Shown one piece after another: positions 1-10,600 of a stretch of DNA of 22,009 bases. The DNA comes from Plakobranchus ocellatus. Its lineage: Eukaryota; Mollusca; Gastropoda; Plakobranchidae. The stretch spans positions 989,495-1,011,503 of the forward strand of contig BLXT01008059.1 of NCBI GenBank assembly GCA_019648995.1. The letters run 5' to 3'. The notes under the pieces were generated by a model, which was not told the DNA's origin, searched no databases, and saw nothing but the letters and a program-made list of their open reading frames with translations. Numbering within the stretch: the stretch's first letter is position 1; the number at the start of each line of letters is the position of its first letter. The position numbers were made by a program, and so were the translations under genes.

Positions 1-19
1 CCCCCCCCCCCCACCCCCC
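1..19. repeat. Poly-C run at window edge
   Basis: Twelve C residues, one A, then six C. A homopolymer tract of this kind is easily mis-assembled, and the window begins inside it. Confidence 0.8.
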
Positions 20-935
20 GACAAACATAAATATTTACAATAAAATTCATATAATCATTACCTTAGTTGGTCAGTCACTGGGCAGCATTACTCACTCAGT
101 AGATCTCAGCATCGAATACTGAGTTATATTAGTAGATCTACTTTGATGATATTTTGGATTTTATAGACATATTACCGATAATACTGAACCAAACCTAGTT
201 ATTAAAGATAAACTGTAAAGAAAAGTGTGCTTTATTTTACTCCCACTGCAATCAAGGTCGCACTTTTCTATCCGAAAAACCACGTAAGCTTATTCTTATG
301 CCAAAAAACATATTAAATTAAATGAATTTCTATGGATTGGCAGATCTGAAGAGATCAATTTGTTTTAAAACATACTTTTGTTTAGCCAGCGCCTTGTTTT
401 TTTCAAAAACCGCAACAATTTGTTAACTACAGAACTTCATTTCAGCCATATATTTTAGTTAAACAATGTGCTTCTATACAAAACCAGGCTGATGAATGAA
501 AGGAGGAAGAAAAACACTCAAAATTAAGAAAAATTGCATTTTCTTTTGTAATCAAACTGTTAGAGACACATAAATATTTATTCTACTGAACAATTTTTAA
601 ATCGTCAAAATTATCCTGCTTAATAATAAAAAAAAAAAACGAGACAAGAGACAGAATAAGAATTTTGTGCTATTAGGGAGAAGTATCACATGATGCACGA
701 GACACTCTTGGAGCCCCTTGAAATGAACAAACAAAAGTTGCATGTGCCATTCAACACATCATGAATGCCTCCTAGAAATATAAACAATTTATTCTTTTTT
801 ACCTCAAAAGTTTCTATTAACAAATTCAACACAGCCACAGCCGATTTCTCTTTCAATGAGTACTCATATTGCCTTGCAAGAACTACATTTATCACACATT
901 TTTCAATGACAAGAATGAACAGCGATACTCAAAAT

Positions 936-1010
936 AAAAAGGAAGGGAAGAGGTAGAGAGGAGGGAGAGTAATAGGGGAAGGAGTAGGAGGAGGAGCAGA
1001 AGAAAGAGTT
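936..1010. repeat. Polypurine (GGA/GAA) low-complexity tract
   Basis: About 75 bases almost entirely A and G on the plus strand, with GGA and AGG units (for example aggaggaggagc). A simple-sequence tract in the presumed 3' UTR; on the transcribed strand it is pyrimidine-rich. Confidence 0.6.
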
Positions 1011-1246
1011 AATTCAGAGTCAGAGTAAATGCTAGCCTGGGCATCAAACAAACATACTCACTGGTAAAACCACACCATGTGTATAGGAAATGTACAACTT
1101 TAAAACTTAAAAAGTTTGAGTGTAGAAATCAGAATTTCATATAAGAATTTTTTTGACGGAAAGCCCAATCTCTTTGGTAAATTTTAAACTCTCTTTTTTA
1201 ACCTCAACTGCTACGCTCTGAAAACCTTATTTGCTTTAAGGAATCT

Positions 1247-1252
1247 TTATTT
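1247..1252 (-). terminator. Candidate poly(A) signal AATAAA, proximal
   Basis: The first canonical AATAAA found downstream of the FBXW7 stop, about 300 nt beyond it. Others on the same strand are at 788-793, 577-582 and 231-236. In AT-rich DNA such hexamers occur by chance, so which is used is unknown. Confidence 0.35.
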
Positions 1253-1548
1253 ATATTCTTTTTTTTTTTTTGAGTCAAACAATGAAACCAACAACAACAA
1301 AAGATTTAAACCAAGGGCTATTTTACCTTAAATAAAACAATAAATCAAACAGTAAAACAATTTTTTTTTCATATTTTAAAACTCTCACAAGTACATAGGA
1401 GCATCATCCATGACAGATTCTGCTGCTTGAAAAACATTAATGGTCAAGTTCATTTTCTTAAGTGATCAGTCCAATCCAGGACTTTTCTCTTTTCTATTAA
1501 ATCAAAAATATCACTGTATGTCTATTATTTTTCTGAAAATCCCTCAGG

Positions 1549-1696
1549 TCAGATACTGCTGAGAAGCCTACGATCGAGGTCCTGTGATCCTCCAAGAGCT
1601 GAAAATTTTCTGTCTCTAGGGTCCTCCACATCAAAGTCTAGCACCATCAGCTTAGTCTCCTCTGTCCCATTACGGCTGCCCACGGCACAAACAAGG
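1549..1696 (-). CDS. FBXW7: Exon 13 of model: last WD40 strand and C-terminus
   Basis: Residues 853-901. [20 protein letters not shown] matches the human C-terminal [20 protein letters not shown]. Human FBXW7 ends three residues after LDFDV, whereas this reading frame continues for 25 more residues ([13 protein letters not shown]...LSSI) to TGA at 1551-1549. The acceptor is tgcattccag. No later coding sequence is needed. Confidence 0.96.
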
Positions 1697-4600
1697 CTGG
1701 AATGCAATTAATATAAAAAGGCCATGAGTGGAAACAATGCATAATGACAAAGCTCCTTTGTGATCTATGATAAAAAATGTACAGAATGGACTACGGCACC
1801 TACTGCCAGTTTAATCATTTAAATGTCAAATTGAAAGTTACAACAGAAGACAGCAACTCAGTGGCTTCATATTTGCTCAAAATGCACTACTTGACAGACA
1901 ATTGAATAAGGTTTAGTGACTCTGACCTTAGGATTTTTTAAAACATTAGAGAATGCTCAAAATAAATTTATTTTAATTCAAAGAATTTTTGCCATGCACT
2001 TTCAAAAAAAGGTGTAATATTTGTACCTGCACTGAAACTTTCTAAAAAAGAAAATCAAGCAGTTTCTTATAAATGATAATTTGGCTCAAGATATTGGCAA
2101 AAAGTCTCCATAATAAGCTAAGCTTACTGTGTTAATGCAAGGACAAAAAATTGTTCTTTCACATATTGTCATAAAATCACAACAGTTTAAAAATAAATCT
2201 TAAGATTTTTTAACAAAAAATCTAACATTTGACCAAGCTCTATCAACTTTTAGGTCCAACAATGTTAGTTGAACTTCTGTTCTTCATCTTTAAAATCTTC
2301 CCTAGGTTTGCCAACCACTATCACATAACTAGTATCTTATTATAATAGAGCCAAGCTCAAATGTGTAATGCCTATAAAAATTTTTTTAGGGCCTCAATAC
2401 AACCCAGAACAATATAGATATGTTCCAATAGATCATACCAATTTATGTGGGGATATTTTAAAATCCCAAAGTTTATGGATTTACAAAACGATATTTTAGA
2501 GCTCTATTTAAACCTTATTGAGCAGTTGAAACAATAAACTATATAGGTAGACGTTTTATTTAATGACAATAATGTTCTGGAACTTTGTACGCTGCAATCA
2601 AAGCTAAAGGGAAAAAGCAACATTAAATATTTGATGTGAAACTTTTGCTTTTTTGAGAATATCTTTGAATGAAATTATAAAAATCAGCAATGGGTTTGGC
2701 TAGTATTTTAAAAATAGCTTCCAGAACAACTTGTTCAAATACTGTTTAAATACATCAAATTTTGAACAAAACTTCTATCGTTCAAACTGCAATCTTCCGT
2801 CACAGAAATCTAGATCGCGTGGAACGAAGACTTCAAGCCAAGCATAGCGGTAAACACTTCTTTTAAAGCTATTTATTATGCATACTCATGGTTATCCTCA
2901 GAAATGTAACAATGTCTTTGAAGCAATATATTTTTAAAAACATACAGTGGAACTGAGTTATAACCGCAACGTTTGATCTAATTATGATGCGCTGTTATAG
3001 CAAGGGTTGCCATTACTTCCAGGAAGCGGATTAATTCAATGTCAGCTGCCTATATGTTATAACATATCAAAAGGTCACTACACACACCTATGCCTATCAG
3101 AAAGCAATTTGTTTCACAAAGACTTTCCAAAATTTTTTTTTAGATTGAAAATTTCACAAAGAAGCCTGCTGGGTGAAATCTTTCAAAAAAAATTTATTTT
3201 TTCAAAAAATAAAGCTGGAGATCTGGCTAATCAAGACATTTGGTACCTCTGATAATAGTTTTCATTGCAATTATATTGGGTTGAACACGAAAAAAAAAAG
3301 CAATTCTTGTAATGACAATCCCTCTTGGTTAAACAGAAAATAAAAAAAGATAGTCACCGAGTATTGGAGCATCTGAGCCTCCAGACAACACCCCCACTGC
3401 CACCACTACCAAGGGTGACCAAGTTCCGTAAGAACTCCCCAGACTTGAGGTCCCAGATTTTTACTGTACCATCATCAGAGGAAGTTATCACAAATTTCTT
3501 GCTAAACTGTAAGCATGTCACTGCACTCTGGTGCTTGTTTGGTCCTGAAACAATCAAATATAAAGACACGGATTTAAAGCTGAGAAATAAAATATAAAAT
3601 GTTACAATGCTTTTGGAAACTACCACCCTCTGCTTGAATCTGCAAATGATGCCCGTTACTTTTATTTTCTTAATTCACTCTGCTCTAAGATTGCACATTG
3701 TAAGTGGTTAACCATTGCCTTATAAGATTAGTATGCCCTCATGGAATTTTTTTTTTTTGTTTAGGATAAAAGTCGCAGTTTGAGAACAAAATTGTCTATG
3801 CTCTAATCACAGAACACAGCATTGTTTGCTCAATTCACATAAACATGGACGATTGTAAGTTGTGGTCACCTTGCTCTTTACCATGTTAAGTTGAATTTAT
3901 CGTTAGCCAAAACAATTCATGTTCCTTCCTCTTCTTTTGGACATTGGCAATCATGGTTCTCCACTCAACCCATTCTTAATTAATCTTTTAAGTCTGCTGC
4001 TACCACCTTTTCTGTATTACCCAAAAGTTGAGCTATTCAATGAAAATTATTTTCTGTTTACCTCTACCGCTTTTAACTTCAATCTTTCAAATAATTACTA
4101 GATGTTCTAAATCCTTGTGTTGAACAATGTGTCCTAAAAATTGTACTTGCCTCTGACCTATGGTTTTGATTAGTGTTTCTGAAGATAAGCTTCTTTCAGT
4201 ATTGATTCATTTGACTTTTTTCTGTCCATGATATCCTCATCATTCGTCTCATAAAACACATCTCTACTGCTTCTAGATATTTTTCTGTTTCTTTGTTTAA
4301 TGTCTAACACACATCCATATAGTAGTGCTAACCTTAAATGTTTTCCTTACCCTTTTTTGGTGTCCATGATAATTTTTCTGATTGTCAGTTTTATGTTCCT
4401 TGGCCCTTTTAATAAAACTCCAACATAAATGGACTTCTCTATGTTAATCGAAAGAAAAAAAATGCTAAAGAAATCCAACCAGCTATAAAAGATTCATTTA
4501 CCCTGCAATGTTTGAAGACACTGCCCAGTTGTGATATCCCAGACTTTGACTGTAGAATCAGCATTACCAGACACCAGGATATTGTTTTTCAATTCCAGTC

Positions 4601-7600
4601 CACTCGTAAGAGACTGATGACCGATCAATGTGTGAAGGCAGTTGCCTGTTTCCACATCCCACACACGGATAGATGTGTCCAGTGAGCCACTCACCACATG
4701 GATGCCATCAAACTGTTCATAGTCAACAACAGAATGTAAAAGAAAACTCAATGATAATAATTATCAATAAGAGAGTAGCCAAAAGATTTCTAACCGTACC
4801 AAATTGCTCTATGAAGTAAGTTTTTAGCAAGCATTTTGATATCAAAAGAATTTCACCATGGTAATATAAAAGCTATCTTCAAATTATGTACACATGAGTT
4901 CCAGCAAGCAAAGTTGAATAGACCTGCCATAAGTGGTCAAAACATTGTATTGGCCTGCAAGTTGGCCTTCAGCAATTTTATCCATACAATCCAAGTATAT
5001 TGGGTTCAGCTACAGCTAGATCTCGACTAGAGTAGTATCTCTGGATTATATCTGAAGTCACAATTTCTGCTCCAAGGATGGAATGAAAGCTTGGATCTAA
5101 ATGTTATCATTGAAATATCAATTCTGATACCTAATTTATGTCTAGGGTAGTAAAAGCTATGTCTAAAAGTAAGCCACTGCAACAAAGTATCTCACTCTGC
5201 AAATAATACTCATTTAAGTTCAAAAGCATCTATGTGTCGAGATTTTTTAGATCATTTGAAACTTCTTTTCCAGGCGCATCTGAAATACTTTTAAACTTCA
5301 TCCGTGTTAACCAGGATCCTCTTCATGGATCTCTGCGGGATTGTCATCACATGAGGTAAAATTGTTTAAAATTGGCTGCGACCATGGGCTCAGGGTTTTT
5401 GTCTGCATGTTTTGTGAAATTTTAAAATTTACGACATGAAGAGAGCACTAAAGTAACCAGGGATGTTGTTCGGGAGACTCCCGATTAAATCGGGAGACCT
5501 GGCATGTCTGAAATATGCTCTTGAACAAATCATTGATTCTAATGAGATAAAGAAGAATTTGACCTAGATTACTGTTATATGAAAGTGACAGCGATGACAA
5601 TGAGTTTGAAGAGTTGATAGATAGATCTAGATCTAATTCTAATCTTGATCTATAGATGAATACAGAACTGAAGATGAGGATAGATGGTGGAAGGAATAGA
5701 TTTCAGGAAGAAAATTTAGGCAGAGGATGATCATAGACATTCTCTGAGCCTAGATCTAGAGACATTGGACTCTTTTGCTGTAAATGATATCCTAATCATT
5801 CTTCTGATAAATTTATCTCTACTTTACCCTGAATTCAACCATTTTACTTAGGAGCCCAGGTGGGAGAGGATGACAGCCAGAAAGGGCTCACGTTTGAAAA
5901 GGTTAAAGTTAAAATGAGCAAGTTTGACAATGCTAGAAGGGAATACATTCAACATAACCTTAATATCTCTCAAATCAGTGTAAATATTAATCTAATTGCC
6001 ACACTCAAGTTACAACAACTCAAAAGAAATGAGTTTTTGGATAATAATACTGCTGAAAGTCTACATGCATGTGATGTTGTTGAAATGTCTGATGAATTTC
6101 TTCTACTTACATTATGCTGTGCACTTAAAAGGTAAGCTTCATAATGTCATCAGAAATTGATAGAACGAGCTAAAACATCCTAGGACTTACCAAGGTAAAA
6201 TTAGATAGGAAAACTGCTAACTTACTCGGGGTAAATACACATAAAAGAGACATTGGTATCTTATTTTATGAAACAACACCCAAAAAATCTGGAGGGCCGG
6301 TGCCCAATTTCAGATAGAATAGGTGTAGCAAAAGTGGTAACCAAACCATTAAATCAGGCATTAACCAAGTATATGCATTAACATTGAATAGTGAGGAGGT
6401 AGAAGTGGGAAATTTTTAAGAAGAAATAGAAAAAAGCAAAGGGCTTCCTCAAATCTCTGGACATTATGACAATAACAGGGGATTTATATGCAAAGTTGGG
6501 GAATAAAAGGGTAGACATTGTTGGGCCAATTATCATGAGGACAATGAATGAACGTGGGAGTAAGCTTATTGAATGGTGCCAAATCAATGATTCTGCAAGT
6601 CTGGTATAAGATCAAAGAAACTACACCAGTCTACCTTTCAGACAGTTTTTAAAAAATCGAGGATGACCTTTTGATCAATGCCGCATTTTTGTATTATGTG
6701 AATGAAAAGAAAATTGCACAAAATGAAACCACAGCACAGGAGCTTAGTAAAACAGCTAAAGTATACAATTTTCTCCTTTGGCAAGATGGATTACGCCTAA
6801 AGCATAATGTCGGCATGTCTGCATATACCACCATGTCATTTCAATAACGCAAAAGTTACTCTGTCTCTTTACACAAAATGTTGAATAAAAGTTATGGACC
6901 GCAAATTGGATACTTGGGCTATATCAATAACAATAAAAAAATGTTCAATGCTATGAACATAGGTAAAAAGTACACGTCAGTTGTTATCGGATGGATCAAA
7001 AGGATAAAACAAGATAAAATGTTTTTCCTTGCCATCATCTATCAGGACAACTGAATGGAATTTAAGTGTGGCAGCCCAGAAAAAGGAATTTACCCAGTGG
7101 CAGGTCTGAATACTAGTAGTAGTAGCAGTAGTAGTGATGGTGGTGGTAGCAGCTGCTGCAGCACTCGTATTGGTAGTAGCAGAAGCTTTATTACAAAGGC
7201 TGAAAATTCAGGGAATTCATATAGCAAAACGAGACGTAGAGATGTAGTGGTAACAGAATTTGGGAAGTAGTGAGATCAAATGTTTGCAGCGACAAAAGAG
7301 GTCAACTGACCTGCAAAGAGTACACTCTATTGGAATGCCCTTGTAGAGTGTGCAGGCAAGTCTCTGTCTCTGGGTCCCATACTCGCACCGTGTAATCATA
7401 TGCTCCACTGACTACTTTCCTGCCATCGAATTGGACACAGCGAACTGCGGCCTGGTGACCCATGAGGATGTGCTGACACTCACCAGTGTCAATGTCCCAC
7501 ACCCTCAAAGTAGCATCGCGAGAGCCACTGACCACTCTGTGGATGCAACAAGATTAGTCAGAACCACATCATAGATCACAAAGAACAGTTGAGCTGGCCC

Positions 7601-10600
7601 CTCTGCCTGACCATCTCTTCCTTTGACTCCATCACATCTCAGAAAGAAAATTTTCTTTTATTCTCTTCTTTCTCCTTTTTTTTTAAGGGGGGGTCAAGGT
7701 ATACATAGAGCTATTTCAACAACAATCAGAAAAATTATCCATGCCATCAAGCAAGTTTCACCACATGGCTTCGTATAGATCTTATCTTGTGATTCAATAA
7801 ACATGTACAATTTCAAAACAATGACATTGTCTTTGAGTCTTGGCCATCTTCCACTTTCTATTCCTCAAGTAAGCTCACTTTTTGGAATAAAGAAAAAATT
7901 ATAAGCTACATGAAGAAAATAGTAGTCACCAGCCTCCATTTTCAAATGCATGATTTGATTTTTATTGTTGTGCCATACTTTGCCAAGTCCTAATAATGAT
8001 AAATTACCAAAAAAAAAAAAAGTAAGAGTCTCCATGAAAATTTACAAAACAGGCCAACAATACAAACACAATAGATTGCAAATATCTAGATCTAATTTGT
8101 GCTATGAAGACATGGATCTCCCTAATGATTACAACATTCCTATTTTTTTTAGAGAATTCTCATGTAGATCTAGAACTATTATAGGGTAAGGCAAGACTGT
8201 GAAGGATATTAAAATTTTAAGGCCTTTAAGTAAACAGAATTTTAAAAAAAATAAAAAAACAATATACATAAAACACCGATCAAAAACTGATTCAGATCTG
8301 ATTGATTGATATACCCAGTCCACCCTAAAGCGGTGATCTCAGGGTTTCTGTTCATTCACTTTCTCTCATAGGCCTCCATCAGATGCTCAAGCAAATTAAA
8401 ACAAACATAAAAGTCCATTAAAAATCCAACAGAGTATATGAAGAAAAACTTTAAAAGGAATCTGTACAAAGCCTCAGATATTTCCATAGACAATGAGTTT
8501 CTTTAAGTAACCCATTATGCGAGAGGGATTGACCTCTCGGAAAAGTCTGTACAGGTCAGTTACACTGAAGTATTTCCTACTGGTGACTTGAAAGTCTGGG
8601 CATTCAATTAAAATATGCCGGACAGTGTAAAGGCTGTCGCAGGCATAGCAAAAAGGCTGTTCCTCATTTTTTAAAAGGTAGCTCTGAGTGAGCTATATGT
8701 GGCCACCCGAAGCCTACACATTATTGTCTCCCGTTTTCTGCCTGTTCCTTCTCCTCTTTTGTGGAGGTTTTCTCCCAAGTTGGGCAGTACTTCATGGAGC
8801 TTGTTTGCCCCTTCAATATCCCAATTTTCCTGTAAAACGGTGTGGACTAAGCATTTACGTTAGGTTTCAAGTCGAACCAGCTAATGAGTTTTCCCGAGTA
8901 TGATGCTTTAGAGTTGCCTTTGCGAGTTTGTCCTAGATACCAGATTTGTTGCAAGAGGCCTTCACCCAAAAAATACATTTCTGCAAATTGTAATACATTT
9001 TTTAAAAAAGTCCACAACAGAGACCAAAGTCCTGGGCTAAAAAAATTTCTAAGTTGGTGTTGTTAGTCCTTCTGTTCATGTCTTTATTTGTTTAAACAGT
9101 GGGTGATCAGTGTGAGACATTTGAAAGAGTATCCTAGCAGTAACAAAAACCATAATGGAAATGAAAAAGTTTTGGGACATTCGTTTTCCAAGACTTTCCT
9201 GCATGACAGATCTGGGATATCTTAACAATCTCATTTTCGTCATTAAGAATCTTATTTAAAGAAATTTTAGGCTGTATCAATAATTTTAAATCTTCAAAAT
9301 GCTACTGACTGGTCATGAAATATATCGTGATAATGTATCTAAAAATGAACATATTTTATCAAAAGTTTGAAAAAGTCAGGGAGGAAAAGTACTTACTGAT
9401 TCTCATGTAAGGACATGCAACGCACAGTTGAGGAGTGACCGTATAGAGTGTGCCTGCACTGGCCTGTTTCAGCATTCCACACCTTGAGTGTGCGGTCAGT
9501 GGAGCCACTGATAACTACAGTGCCCGACATTTGAGATGACCATACCCCTCCGGTGTGGCCTATCAAGGTACGCAAACACTGAAAAGCAATGGATATAGCT
9601 TTCACTTAGTCAAGAAAATCTGTGAGAACCATGGGAAGAGCAGTGGCTGCTCTTAAATTTGCTCTGCCTAAAGAAAAAAGTGGTCGACTTCACTTTCTTT
9701 TTCACTGTGCTTCAGAGGAAAAGGCAGTATAACATGATAACCACTAATAATAAAACAAAATGTCTCTAAAATAACAATACATGGGCCCTATAAAAGCCTA
9801 AAAAAGAGAACATTTAAAATTTTGTTCAGTATACGTAAGACACGTAATTACTATATATGATGGCTGCAGACAATACATAATTGCTGCTGACATTGGACTG
9901 ATCCAAAAATTGAAACACGAGACGTTTTTTTCTTGCCTTTGTCTAAGGGGACACTTCAAGAAGAATTTTCTTAGTCAAAGTGGAATGTTGGCAAGTTTGA
10001 AAATATAAAGCTGACATACTTCTGGAAAGTTCATATCATTGACCCAATATATTTCGCAAATAAGGGCCACAAAGAAAATAAAAAGCTTTTTTTAGGGGGG
10101 AGGGAATAATCAAGAAAGGGGAAGACGATCCTAATTGCTTAAAACAACCCAAATGATCTTACCTTGCCTGATGTGACTGACCAGACTTTGAGAGTATTAT
10201 CATCAGAACCACTAACCACTCTGTTCCCACAAAACTCCAGACATGTAATCACATGATCATCATGCCCTTTCAAATGCTGGCAATAATGTGAGGGGAAAAA
10301 ATAAATTCAAAATGAACACAACATTCAATACAGTGTATGATATCAAGGGTTAGTTTAAAAAATTTGACATCTTAAATACTATAAAAATGTCAACATTGAC
10401 TTATATACACAGCACAACATTTTCTACCTGAAAAAAAAAAAAAAACCAAAAAAACCCACAAGAAGTGAGAAGACTGTACATCATAGAGAGGCAGAAGTTC
10501 AACAAAGATGTTTTTAATTGTCACCTGAGCATTAAAAATTACATAAAGGATGACTACGTCTTAGTCAAACTTACAGTTGAACTTGATTCATAATTAAAAG

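Larger units (their letters stand above)
1..1548 (-). other. 3' UTR and downstream flank of FBXW7-like gene
   Basis: No supportable coding sequence on either strand; the short open frames at 686-956 lack any recognisable domain. The sequence is AT-rich with several canonical AATAAA motifs on the minus strand, so the 3' UTR could end at any of several places. A purine-rich stretch lies at about 936-1010 and a poly-C run at the window edge. Confidence 0.5.
4713..7310 (-). other. Intron 10
   Basis: A 2.6 kb intron between WD40 exons. Contains an 8-bp-stem hairpin (5478-5496), scattered AGATCT motifs near 5021, 5620-5635 and 5753, an exon-like open stretch on the plus strand (5833-6135), an RTE endonuclease remnant (about 6390-6650) and a trinucleotide repeat (about 7112-7180). 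The composition suggests nested old insertions. Confidence 0.55.

Noticed and set aside
7055-7270. Plus-strand serine/glycine-rich open frame
   Set aside because: It is the translation of an AGT/AGC/GGT microsatellite inside an intron; no domain and no splice borders.
8688-9066. Plus-strand frames across the LINE remnant
   Set aside because: They are antisense shadows of the minus-strand LINE tail, which has clear family motifs.
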